Part shown: piece by piece, positions 15,004 to 22,763 of the stretch
How the letters are laid out: every line of letters starts with the position of its first letter
How positions within the stretch are numbered: position 1 is the first letter of the stretch
Origin: Oscillospiraceae bacterium
GTDB lineage: Bacteria; Bacillota; Clostridia; Oscillospirales; Oscillospiraceae
Direction: 5' to 3'
Length of the DNA: 45,380 bases
NCBI GenBank assembly: GCA_020025595.1
Contig: JAHHRV010000017.1
Location: 1 to 45,380, forward strand
The notes under the pieces: generated by a model
Told to the model about the DNA's origin: nothing
The model's database searches: none
What the model saw: the letters and a program-made list of their open reading frames with translations, nothing else
Made by a program: the position numbers and the translations under genes

Positions 15004-15314
15004 TCTGCCGTTACTTTAATGATTCCATTGTTCTTCAAATTGACGGCATGGGCTTTGGCGTCTCCCTGTTCCGGAAAGCACTGACCGTCATCAGTTACCC
15101 ACACAACGGGCAGGCTGTGACGCTTGCACGCTTCAATCCCTACCGCCTTGAGCATTGACGGGGCTTCTGCCTTGGTCACTTTCTGGTTTTTCGGCTTTGC
15201 TCCATCCTTGGCCTTTTTTGGGGGTTTGGCTTCCTGTTCTCTTGATTCGTCTGTTTTATCCTGTACCGCCTCTTCCGGTACTTCCTGGGTGGTCTTTACT
15301 TCTTCGTTTTCCAT
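15000..15314 (-). CDS. Small Lys/Glu-rich phage protein
   Basis: 104 residues. The first half is charged and disordered (TTQEVPEEAVQDKTDESREQ, KPPKKAKDGAKPKNQKVTKA). The second half reads LPVVWVTDDGQCFPEQGDAK and may be a small folded unit. It overlaps the sheath gene by 4 nt and so is co-translated with it. In Mu a small protein (gp38) lies in this position; function unknown. Confidence 0.5.
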   Translation of the reverse strand: MENEEVKTTQEVPEEAVQDKTDESREQEAKPPKKAKDGAKPKNQKVTKAEAPSMLKAVGIEACKRHSLPVVWVTDDGQCFPEQGDAKAHAVNLKNNGIIKVTAE

Positions 15315-15318
15315 ACTG

Positions 15319-15849
15319 CTATCGTTTTTTTAGTTTGTAAAATATCCATAAGGCTGCCGCAAATACGGTTAAAGTAGTTCCCCACATAACACCTTTTTTC
15401 ATACGTTCCCAAAGGCTTGCGGGCTTTTGGGCCACAACCACCACCTCGGATAGTTCCCCTCCGTCGTACACCTGATTCATGGTCAAATCGGCGGTCTCCT
15501 GCTTACGCAAATCCTCCACTTCCCGGGTGGTTCCCGTACGGTCCGTACGCTGCTTGATACGTACCTTTACAGGTGGTGTTCCGGTGTTGGGGTCCGGTTC
15601 ACGGTCGGTATCGTAGATCTCAATCTCCGTAACCGTCACGCTTTCGCCTGTTTCCTCACGTGCCTTTGTCTGCTCCTGCTGTTCCTCCCTCACCTCCTTT
15701 AAAGTGGTTTCCGTCTCGATCTGCTTTTCTTCCCGGGTTGTTTGCGCCACCTGACGGTAAGAGGAGCAACTCGTATTTGACAGGGCAATGGTCAACATGA
15801 GGGCAACCCCACACGCGTTCCAATGCTGCATTAAGCCTTTGTACGTCAT
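15319..15849 (-). CDS. Spanin-like lipoprotein with C-terminal membrane anchor
   Basis: 176 residues. An N-terminal signal (CGVALMLTIALSNTSCSS) offers a lipobox-like Cys at 28. A long charged coiled-coil stretch rich in Glu/Gln/Thr follows, and a C-terminal membrane helix (about 152-170, GTTLTVFAAALWIFYK) ends in KLKKR. A lipoprotein at one end and an inner-membrane helix at the other is the design of single-molecule (u-) spanins that fuse the two membranes at lysis. The start lies inside the preceding gene in another frame (194-nt overlap). The lipobox is imperfect. Confidence 0.55.
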   Translation of the reverse strand: MTYKGLMQHWNACGVALMLTIALSNTSCSSYRQVAQTTREEKQIETETTLKEVREEQQEQTKAREETGESVTVTEIEIYDTDREPDPNTGTPPVKVRIKQRTDRTGTTREVEDLRKQETADLTMNQVYDGGELSEVVVVAQKPASLWERMKKGVMWGTTLTVFAAALWIFYKLKKR

Positions 15850-16099
15850 TTCTTAATTTGGTTATTTCGTCTTGAAGCGGCGGTACTATCGACTGCATCA
15901 AAATATCAGAAGCCTGACGCACGTTTTCAAGTTCGTGACTTTTTACCTCTGCTATTTTGTCGTTGAGGTCAGCGCGGATTTTGCCAACTTCTACTTCATA
16001 TTTCGCACGCTCGACCCTCCGGCCTAACCAAGACCCGATAGGGCCTGATACCGCCGCGACAAGCGCCGATACAATGATAGTTTCTATTTCGCCGCTCAT
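15656..16099 (-). CDS. Membrane-anchored coiled-coil lysis protein (i-spanin or holin-like)
   Basis: 147 residues: one N-terminal membrane helix (IETIIVSALVAAVSGPIGSW), basic residues, then a coiled coil (EVEVGKIRADLNDKIAEVKS and on). The C-terminal 45 residues overlap the lipoprotein gene out of frame and are low-complexity. This overlap of an anchored coiled-coil protein with a lipoprotein recalls Rz/Rz1 pairs. It lies 8 nt after the endolysin gene. A holin role is possible, but a single helix plus long coiled coil fits a spanin better. Confidence 0.5.
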   Translation of the reverse strand: MSGEIETIIVSALVAAVSGPIGSWLGRRVERAKYEVEVGKIRADLNDKIAEVKSHELENVRQASDILMQSIVPPLQDEITKLRNDVQRLNAALERVWGCPHVDHCPVKYELLLLPSGGANNPGRKADRDGNHFKGGEGGTAGADKGT

Positions 16100-16107
16100 T
16101 CACGTTT

Positions 16108-16617
16108 CTACTGTTTTATACCTATGGATTCCAGCCACTCCGAAACATCAAAGCTCGGACAGGCTTTAGTCCATTCATTTGGTTCTACTTTCCCATTTCC
16201 GTTCCGGTCGGGGCTCAAATCTCGGTGTCCTATGATTTTGACATTGGGGTGGCGCCTATGGAAGTCCTGCACATATTCCGCCATGGCTGTGCGCTGGGCG
16301 GCAGTCCGTGTGTCCTTTGGTGTCTTGCCGTCATTAGTTACACCACCGGCATAGACGACATGTCGGCTTACACTGTTGAAGCCTGCCGCCCCGTTGGTGA
16401 TTTCCCAACCGTCCACGTATGCATCCTCGTTGTTTTTTACAAGGCGTTCACACGTTCCGTCCAATCTGAAAAGGTCTGTATAACCGACCTGCCGCCAACC
16501 GCGCCCCTGGGGCTTGGGGGAGGTGTGCATTCGCCGTATGTCGGCGGCGCTCACATCCCTGCCCTCAGGGGTGGCTGTACAGTGGATTACCAGAAATTTT
16601 AACTTCTGTGTTCCCAT
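16108..16617 (-). CDS. Endolysin, N-acetylmuramoyl-L-alanine amidase
   Basis: 169 residues of the Amidase_2/PGRP family: LVIHCTAT (zinc ligand H12), WRQVGY (41-46), SRHVVYAGGV, and IIGHRDLSPD (H131) followed by ACPSFDV (C153). It would cut the amide between muramic acid and L-Ala in peptidoglycan at lysis. There is no signal peptide, so it needs a holin. It is followed by two membrane proteins, forming a lysis cassette embedded between capsid and tail genes. Confidence 0.9.
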   Translation of the reverse strand: MGTQKLKFLVIHCTATPEGRDVSAADIRRMHTSPKPQGRGWRQVGYTDLFRLDGTCERLVKNNEDAYVDGWEITNGAAGFNSVSRHVVYAGGVTNDGKTPKDTRTAAQRTAMAEYVQDFHRRHPNVKIIGHRDLSPDRNGNGKVEPNEWTKACPSFDVSEWLESIGIKQ

Positions 16618-16630
16618 ACATTTACATTAC

Positions 16631-17719
16631 TTAGGCATGCGGTGCACTGACAATCGCGCCGCTGACTTTGGTTTTGGTTAGCGGCAGGCAAATACCCCAC
16701 TGGCGGAAGTTCACCAAATTGCGATGATAGAGCGGGTCATTTTTTGCATCACTATGATAGAATTTAGTTGAACCGTAGGCTTTCATCGTTCTGCCGGCAT
16801 AAAAGGCAACCGAAGCGCGGGCGTCGCCAACTCCAGGAACTGCACCCCAAGCCTTTTTCTTACCGGTACTCATGGTGTAGTACGGTGTGCCGTCATATTC
16901 GTAGATGTCAAAACCGTACAGGCGACAGATTTTACCATCGGTCTGGTTAATGTTGTAGTGCTCCTTGAACTTCTGCTCTGTTTCCAGCAAGTCATTAACG
17001 TGGTCGGAACAAAGTACCAGGATACGGTCTTTGGCCGGAATACGCATTTTGTCGAACTCACGCTTCATTGTCAGAAGGTCGTTATATGTCATTTTCTTAC
17101 GAGTTCCGTCGCTTGCTCCGGTGGTCTTGATTACAGGAATATCAGTTTCATTTTCGTCAGGGGCAAGGGCATGAATTGCCTTTTCTGCGATTTTCTCACG
17201 CAATGCGTCACGGTGACGCTCCTGAACACTGGCCATTTTATCATAGCTACAAGCGTGGAGCTCATCATCGGTCACCGGGGTTGCGGTCGTATCGAACTTA
17301 TCCAATGAAATGGGCTTATCTGCATCTTCAAGGGCTTCAATATTCAATGGGTAAGTCTTATTATTGACCAACACGGTAGGGTCTCCGCCGATTTCCGTAA
17401 AGTGGATAACGTCGTTTTCCACATACTGGTTATAACTGCGGATACGCTGCATCCAGCCCAAAGCTTCGGGCGCAGTACGGAAAACCTTGATCATCTCGCC
17501 GGTCCACACCTCTGTAAGCACCCCGGCACGTAATGAACCGGAAGGAGCAAACTGTCCGGCTAACATAGCCACAACATTACCGGCTACAGCACCGGCACCA
17601 GCCGGCGCTCCTACAGCTGCCGCACATACTGCGCCGGCAGTACTATTAAATGCTACCGCGCAAACCATGGTCAGCACAGCAAATAATGCTTTCTTCAAAA
17701 AATTACTTTTTGCGTTCAT
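16631..17719 (-). CDS. Major capsid protein
   Basis: 362 residues, after the protease/scaffold gene by 31 nt. The body (GVLTEVWTGEMIKVFRTAPE, IRSYNQYVENDVIHFTEIGG, later GRTMKAYGSTKFYHSDAKND) fits the HK97-fold capsid of Mu-like Bacteroidales phages. The first 50 residues are unusual: KKALFAVLTMVCAVAFNSTA is like a secretion signal, followed by Ala/Gly-rich sequence. The delta region may be removed by the protease, or translation may begin at Met53 (17563). Confidence 0.75.
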   Translation of the reverse strand: MNAKSNFLKKALFAVLTMVCAVAFNSTAGAVCAAAVGAPAGAGAVAGNVVAMLAGQFAPSGSLRAGVLTEVWTGEMIKVFRTAPEALGWMQRIRSYNQYVENDVIHFTEIGGDPTVLVNNKTYPLNIEALEDADKPISLDKFDTTATPVTDDELHACSYDKMASVQERHRDALREKIAEKAIHALAPDENETDIPVIKTTGASDGTRKKMTYNDLLTMKREFDKMRIPAKDRILVLCSDHVNDLLETEQKFKEHYNINQTDGKICRLYGFDIYEYDGTPYYTMSTGKKKAWGAVPGVGDARASVAFYAGRTMKAYGSTKFYHSDAKNDPLYHRNLVNFRQWGICLPLTKTKVSGAIVSAPHA

Positions 17720-17750
17720 TGTCTTTTTATTGTTGATTATTTAATTGGTA

Positions 17751-18737
17751 TCAGTCTTTCAATGCTGGGCATTCAACGCCATATTCAGCCTTATACAACA
17801 GGGCATATTTGCCGGGATCATCTTTTCGCAGGGCCAGCAGTTCATTTTCGGGCACCTCACTGAGTTTGGTGTACTCTTTGGCCGGTGCACCACCGCCCGG
17901 CGCGCTTTCTCGTTGAAGATTGATTACTCCCATAGGCTTCTGCTGCGGGGGCATCAGTTTAAGGGTAGCAGTCAGCTGGTCCAAACCGGCAGACTTGCCA
18001 AGCGCAATAAAGTGGTCGCGGTTCTCTGCCAAAATTCGCCTTTCGGAAATGGCTGAGTCCACAGCTGAAGTTACTGCCGCCAACTGGATAGTTTCTGCCT
18101 GGTCGGCTCTTGATTTGAGCAGACGCAAACTTGCCAATGTCTGCTCTTCGGTCGCTGTCTCAGGCAGACCGAGCAGGGCTAAAAATTCCTTGTTCATTTC
18201 GTTTTGATTTATTGATTTATTGTTTGGGCCCTCACCGGGGACGGGGGCGTTCTTTTCAAGTTTAAGCATGGGGAGGTTCGGATGTTCTTCTCCGGCTGCA
18301 AGAGTCAGCAGTTGGCCGGAAGCGTACAGTTGCAAGGCTTCATCATTGCTGCCCATATCTACGATGCTGACTTCAACCAGACGCGACCGGGTAACTGTGG
18401 CTCGGGTCTGACCATCCAATACCAGAGCAGGGTCGTCGCTTACTTCCAACGGTTCAAGACCGGCGGAGGCCATGCGCAAAAATCCGTTTTCCCACTTGCT
18501 CTCCACCTGTTTGGCGAAAGGGTCGTTTTGGTCAAATACCGGGGTGCCTATCAGTTTGGCACCGTCCCGGCGCAAGTTCTCGATTCTGCCGATGGGGCCT
18601 GCCGTTCCCTGGTAGTTTCTGCGGTGCATCCATAGCAGTATCGGGTTGCGCTTGAACTGTTCCAGGTCTATGCCGTCTGTCAGAATGCGTGTGCCGTATG
18701 AGTTTACGGCTTCAGTGGATATTACAACTTCTTTCAT
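17751..18737 (-). CDS. Prohead protease with C-terminal scaffold
   Basis: 328 residues. The N-terminal half has serine-protease features of the prohead S78 type: His in LLWMHRRNYQG and the nucleophile in RLVEVSIVDMGSND. After about residue 180 a helical, Gln/Ala-rich scaffold-like region begins with MNKEFLALLGLPETA. An in-frame ATG at 18197, preceded by an A/T-rich stretch, could give the scaffold alone (17751-18197, 149 residues), like the I/Z gene pair in Mu. First protein gene of the leftward late operon. Confidence 0.75.
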   Translation of the reverse strand: MKEVVISTEAVNSYGTRILTDGIDLEQFKRNPILLWMHRRNYQGTAGPIGRIENLRRDGAKLIGTPVFDQNDPFAKQVESKWENGFLRMASAGLEPLEVSDDPALVLDGQTRATVTRSRLVEVSIVDMGSNDEALQLYASGQLLTLAAGEEHPNLPMLKLEKNAPVPGEGPNNKSINQNEMNKEFLALLGLPETATEEQTLASLRLLKSRADQAETIQLAAVTSAVDSAISERRILAENRDHFIALGKSAGLDQLTATLKLMPPQQKPMGVINLQRESAPGGGAPAKEYTKLSEVPENELLALRKDDPGKYALLYKAEYGVECPALKD

Positions 18738-18750
18738 TCATCAAAAAATA

Positions 18751-18816
18751 AAGCCGGCGACCCGCGTAACGCCGCAATGGTGATGGAGGGTGGTATGCGC
18801 TCGGGGGCACCGGCTT
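18751..18816 (-). terminator. Hairpin with T-rich tail between tRNA and protease gene
   Basis: AAGCCGG (18751-18757) pairs with CCGGCTT (18810-18816), closing a GC-rich 52-nt loop. On the minus strand the stem is followed by TATTTTTT. It lies between the tRNA and the first late structural gene, so it could be a partial terminator or attenuator, or a processing site for the tRNA precursor. Confidence 0.5.
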
Positions 18817-18850
18817 GTTAATCAATCTTTATTATCTTACCTGATTGTTG

Positions 18851-18922
18851 TTGCGGGGGCGGGATTCGAACCCGCGACCTTTGGGGAATGAGCCCAACGA
18901 GCTACCTCTGCTCTACTCCGCG
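18851..18922 (-). tRNA. Phage tRNA-Met (CAT), initiator type
   Basis: 72-nt cloverleaf: D arm GAGC/GCTC, anticodon stem TTGGG/CCCAA with CAT, T arm GCGGG-TTCGAAT-CCCGC. Initiator marks: an unpaired C1/A72 and a stack of three G-C pairs next to the anticodon loop. Oddities: the loop reads CTCATTC, so position 37 is T where almost all tRNAs have a purine; there is an A6/C67 mismatch in the acceptor; and CCA is not encoded. It is the first element of the leftward late operon, 17 nt after the promoter-like box. It may support late translation, or be a captured gene in decay. Confidence 0.85.
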
Positions 18923-18938
18923 ATGTCGTTCAATGCCG

Positions 18939-19027
18939 CAAAATTGCAACTACTTTAACCCTCGACAAAAAAGGGTGTGAACTCTTTACACTCTTTTTCA
19001 TGATGACCTGATTTTAGGCCAATTTTG
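18939..19027. promoter_or_regulatory. Symmetric divergent late promoter region
   Basis: A dyad GTGTGAA-CTC-TTTACAC (18975-18991) lies at the exact centre of two identical outward-facing boxes, CAATTTTGC (minus strand box ending 18939-18946; plus strand box 19020-19027). Each box is 28 nt from the dyad. The boxes differ from the host TAnnTTTG consensus at the first base pair, which suits activator-dependent promoters like the C-dependent late promoters of Mu. They feed the tRNA/capsid/tail operon and the terminase/portal operon. The activator is not proven; the HTH gene at 1589-1831 is a candidate. Confidence 0.6.
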
Positions 19028-19088
19028 CACCATGGAAGGCGCGCCCGAAGCAGGTGCGCTAATCGTTATTAATCATCTTTAAACATGA

Positions 19089-19559
19089 ATGGCAACTAAA
19101 AAAGAACTGGAAAAAATGCGTGAACACGCACGCCTCCTTTTCATGCAGGGTGAACCGCAAAAGGTCATAGCCGAAAAGGTTGGCGTTTCTGCACAGACAA
19201 TTACAAAATGGGTCAACGATGGGGACTGGCAAGCGGCACGCTCGGCTGCGAACATAACGCGCCCGGAACTTGTAAACAAGATTTTGAAAAGTATTGACGT
19301 GCTGGTCGAAGACCTTGTAAACGAGCCAAGCCCGGAAAAGACGGCAGCAGCTGCGGATAAACTGGTGAAGTTTGCCGCAACTATCGAAAGGTTGGATAAA
19401 AAAACATCTGTCGTGGATATTATAGAGGTCTTTATGGCTTTCAGCAAATGGCTGCAATATCGTATGAGTTTCGACCCGAATGTAACACCTGAACTCATAC
19501 AGACAATTAACAAATATCATGACCTGTTCATTTCCGAACAGCTCCAAAAAGGTTTTTAA
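19089..19559 (+). CDS. Terminase small subunit
   Basis: 156 residues. The N-terminal helix-turn-helix (PQKVIAEKVGVSAQTITKWV, about 24-43) is typical of DNA-recognising small terminases; the rest is helical and may oligomerise. It stands 3 nt before the large subunit. The ATG at 19089 is overlapped by a four-codon ATG frame starting at 19085. It would recognise phage DNA for headful packaging. Confidence 0.8.
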   Translation: MATKKELEKMREHARLLFMQGEPQKVIAEKVGVSAQTITKWVNDGDWQAARSAANITRPELVNKILKSIDVLVEDLVNEPSPEKTAAAADKLVKFAATIERLDKKTSVVDIIEVFMAFSKWLQYRMSFDPNVTPELIQTINKYHDLFISEQLQKGF

Positions 19560-19562
19560 GCT

Positions 19563-21107
19563 ATGGCAACAAAAGCGGAATTACTAAAGGCTCAGGAAAA
19601 GTGGAAACAGCACTGTGAAACGGTACAGGCTGCAACGGCCGTTAATATCAACGAAACGGAAGCGCAGCGTCTATCACGTATCAGAAATTTACGCACGGAC
19701 TACGCCGCTTTTGTGGATTATTACTTTCCCCACTGGACCGTAAACCCTGAAACCGGCAAATCAACGCCATGTGCCCCGTTCCATATTGCCGCAGCCAATA
19801 AAATTCTAAAAAACAGAAACCTTAAAGCGGCTTTCCAATGGCACCGCGGGGCTGCCAAATCTACCAACATGGACGTATTTGTTCCCATGTGGCTCATGAT
19901 TCAGGAACGAAGGGAAATTAACGTTATGGTACTGGTGGGCAAGTCAGAAGAGAACGCCAAGACCCTGCTCGGGGACATTCAGGCGGAATTACAATATAAC
20001 CAGCGGTATATACACGATTTTGGCGAACAGTACAACGTAGGGTCCTGGGAAGAGGGAGAATTTGTCACACGCTCAGAAGTGGCGTTTTTTGCCCGTGGCC
20101 GTGGGCAGTCCCCACGAGGTCTGCGATACCGCTCTCATCGCCCTGACTACGTCATTATCGACGACCTCGACGATGACGAGCTGGTGGAAAGTCCGGCACG
20201 TGTCAGCAAACTGTTTGACTGGTTACGTTCGGCCTTGTTCGGTACGCTCGACGGCGGACGCGGCCGTTTCATCATGGTGGGCAACCTCATTGCAAAAAAT
20301 TCGGTATTGGCCAAATGGTGCGACATTAAATCTGTACACGTTACCCGCGTAAACATCTACGACAACAAAGGTGATATTTCTTGGGATTCCAAATGGACAC
20401 CCCAGGAAGTACGCGAGATTGAAGAGGTGGCCGGTTACAGAGCCTTTCAAAAAGAATACATGAACAACCCGATAATAGAGGGTGCCATATTTAAAAATGA
20501 GTGGATCCGCTGGGGCAAACGTCCTGCATGGAACAAATTCTCGGAAATTATTCTGTACATAGACCCCTCATTCAAAGGCTCTACAAAAAACGACTTCAAG
20601 GCGGCAAAGCTTTGGGGAAAGGCAGGAACTACCCTCTACCACCTCCGTGCCTTTGTCCGACAGGCTTCCGTGGCCGAAATGGTGCGCTGGTGTTATGACT
20701 TGTACGAATGGTGCAGGGAGCAAGGCATTTCCCCACGCTGGTACATGGAAGCGAATTTCATACAGGACACCATTTTGGACGAGTTCCGACGTGAAGGGGA
20801 ACTCCGCGACTATCAGCTGCCCATTACAGGGGACAAACGTAAAAAGCCTGATAAATTCCAGCGTATTGAAGCTATCAGTCCCCTGTGGGAGCGCGGGTTC
20901 GTGGTATATGATGAGACACAACGCGACGACCCGGATATGCTTACGGGCATTGACCAGACTCTTTCATTTGAAAAAGGAATGCGCGGCCATGATGATGCCC
21001 CCGATGCCGACGAGGGCGCTATCTGGATGCTACAGCGCGACACACGCACTAAATCGTTTAACCCCTCTTTCGGCAGGAGGACAAATGCAAAAAATGTATC
21101 ATGGTAA
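19563..21107 (+). CDS. Terminase large subunit
   Basis: 514 residues. ATPase Walker A-like WHRGAAKST (93-101), Walker B YVIIDDLDDDE (about 200-210), then a C-terminal RNase H-type nuclease domain with IILYIDPSFKG supplying the first acidic residue. It powers DNA translocation into the prohead and cuts the concatenated or host-flanked DNA, as in Mu headful packaging. The Walker A variant lacks the usual GxGKT and resembles the RGxxKS form of Mu-like enzymes. Confidence 0.9.
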   Translation: MATKAELLKAQEKWKQHCETVQAATAVNINETEAQRLSRIRNLRTDYAAFVDYYFPHWTVNPETGKSTPCAPFHIAAANKILKNRNLKAAFQWHRGAAKSTNMDVFVPMWLMIQERREINVMVLVGKSEENAKTLLGDIQAELQYNQRYIHDFGEQYNVGSWEEGEFVTRSEVAFFARGRGQSPRGLRYRSHRPDYVIIDDLDDDELVESPARVSKLFDWLRSALFGTLDGGRGRFIMVGNLIAKNSVLAKWCDIKSVHVTRVNIYDNKGDISWDSKWTPQEVREIEEVAGYRAFQKEYMNNPIIEGAIFKNEWIRWGKRPAWNKFSEIILYIDPSFKGSTKNDFKAAKLWGKAGTTLYHLRAFVRQASVAEMVRWCYDLYEWCREQGISPRWYMEANFIQDTILDEFRREGELRDYQLPITGDKRKKPDKFQRIEAISPLWERGFVVYDETQRDDPDMLTGIDQTLSFEKGMRGHDDAPDADEGAIWMLQRDTRTKSFNPSFGRRTNAKNVSW

Positions 21108-21346
21108 TTATGGATTATTTCCGCGCCTGCGTTTTTGACTGGCGCAAAAAGAAGGCTATCAGACAAGCCAAACGAGATGCCAACCTGTACGGTAAAAAAT
21201 ACCTGGTGCTCGTACATAACGGACGCCCTGTATGTGTATCTATGCAAGCCATTAAAACGCTGATCAGAAAACACCGTTTTGCCCGTGGCTTCACTGCCGA
21301 AACGGCCAGAAAGATAGCCATTTTTGAAGCGAACCCCTCTAAATAA
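21101..21346 (+). CDS. Small basic phage protein
   Basis: 81 residues, overlapping the terminase end by 7 nt and followed 7 nt later by the gp36-like gene. Basic and helical (FDWRKKKAIRQAKRDANLYG, later IRKHRFARGF). Possibly a small DNA-binding or head accessory protein. No family recognised. An alternative start is the ATG at 21110. Confidence 0.5.
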   Translation: MVIMDYFRACVFDWRKKKAIRQAKRDANLYGKKYLVLVHNGRPVCVSMQAIKTLIRKHRFARGFTAETARKIAIFEANPSK

Positions 21347-21353
21347 TATTCCT

Positions 21354-21773
21354 ATGTTTCTGACTGTTGAAGATTACCGCTCTGTCTGCGACACCTACGA
21401 ATTTGAGCAGATAACGGAAGACCAAGCTACACGCATGGCCGCCGAAGCTGCCGCACTGGAGGAAATTTCATCTTATCTGCGTGCACGCTACGACATGAAC
21501 CGCGTGTTTGCCGCTTCCGGGACCTGCCGCAACCCGATGGTCGTACAGTGTGCCGTTAATATTTCCCTGTGGCTGATGGTGCACCGACTGCCGCAGAATA
21601 TGGGGCATGAGCGCCGGGAATGCCTGTACAACGACTCCATTAAATGGCTGCGCGATGTACAGGCTTCCAAAGCTTCGCCCGACCTGCCAGTCTATGTCAG
21701 TGAGGACGGGGAAACCGATACGCACAACCCCATACGCACAGGGTGCATGAAACCGAACCGATACGATTATTAA
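21354..21773 (+). CDS. gp36-like head-tail protein (DUF1320)
   Basis: 139 residues from ATG 21354 (MFLTVEDYRSVCDTYEFEQI); a longer frame starts at 21324 but overlaps the preceding gene. It resembles Mu gp36/DUF1320: DYRSVC...EEISSYLRARYD, then VVQCAVNISLWLMVHRLP and ECLYNDSIKWLRDVQ. It probably forms part of the head-to-tail connector. Confidence 0.7.
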   Translation: MFLTVEDYRSVCDTYEFEQITEDQATRMAAEAAALEEISSYLRARYDMNRVFAASGTCRNPMVVQCAVNISLWLMVHRLPQNMGHERRECLYNDSIKWLRDVQASKASPDLPVYVSEDGETDTHNPIRTGCMKPNRYDY

Positions 21774-21798
21774 CCCCCATTTAAACGCTGTTTAAACA

Positions 21799-22752
21799 AT
21801 GTTCAGACTATCCGCAAAAATAGAGATTCAAAGCGACCGCACATGGTCCGTTGAATGCGTTACGGCTGTGGAAATTGTGCGGGACACGGACAAACTGACG
21901 ACCGAAGCGAAAATCACTTTGCCAAAAAAATTAAAGTGGGACGGTTCGGAAAAGATACCGGTCAAGCGCGGCGACAAAGTAACCATATCACTGGGCTACG
22001 ATGATAACCTGAAAACGGCTTTTTCCGGGTTTGTCCGTGATGTGGGCTTCAAAACCCCGGTAGTCATAACCTGTGAGGATGATATGTTCAACCTGAAACA
22101 GATGCCGGCAAAGAAAATGGCTTACCGTTCTGTAACCCTTGAAAAACTACTCAAGGACCAGGGCATTTCTTACAAGCTCAATGTCATGGGGGAACAGTCG
22201 CTCGGGGCTTACCGTGTCACTGCGGACACCGTGGCCGCCCTGCTCGGCAAACTTTCTCAGCAAGGCATACGCTCGTTTTTCCGCTATGAAAACGGGGACC
22301 CAGTCCTGTATTGCGGTGTATTGTTTGAACGCGACAACAAACCATCACAAGTTTTCAAAACCGGGTTTAACATCATTTCCGACCTGAACCTGAAACAACA
22401 GCAAGCGGAGAACATGCGCTTGCGCGTTAAAGCTGTCAGCCTTATGCCGGACAATAAGAAAATAAAGGTCGAAACTGGAGACGCAGACGGTGAACAACGC
22501 ACACTGCACACATACAACAAGACTGAAAGCGAACTGAAAGCATGGGCACAGCAGGAAATAAAACGCCTCAAAAGGGATGGGCTTACCGGTTCGTTTACCA
22601 CTTTCGGGCATACCTTGGTCGACTGTCTGGATACTATCGGCATTATCATAGACGGCACAAAGATGGGCGTGTACCAGGTGAAAAAGAATGTAATTAAATA
22701 CGGGGATACAGGCTACAGGCAAGAAATTACCATCGGGCTACGTGTCGGCTAA
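21799..22752 (+). CDS. Baseplate hub protein (late control D / Mu gp44-like)
   Basis: 317 residues with the beta-domain order of gpD/gp27-type hubs: VKRGDKVTISLGYDDNLKTA at the N-terminal barrel, a central domain with VTLEKLLKDQGISYKLNV, and a C-terminal end TKMGVYQVKKNVIKYGDTGY. It forms the platform that holds the spike encoded next. It starts 26 nt after the gp36-like gene. Confidence 0.8.
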   Translation: MFRLSAKIEIQSDRTWSVECVTAVEIVRDTDKLTTEAKITLPKKLKWDGSEKIPVKRGDKVTISLGYDDNLKTAFSGFVRDVGFKTPVVITCEDDMFNLKQMPAKKMAYRSVTLEKLLKDQGISYKLNVMGEQSLGAYRVTADTVAALLGKLSQQGIRSFFRYENGDPVLYCGVLFERDNKPSQVFKTGFNIISDLNLKQQQAENMRLRVKAVSLMPDNKKIKVETGDADGEQRTLHTYNKTESELKAWAQQEIKRLKRDGLTGSFTTFGHTLVDCLDTIGIIIDGTKMGVYQVKKNVIKYGDTGYRQEITIGLRVG

Positions 22753-22763
22753 ATTCTAACGTA

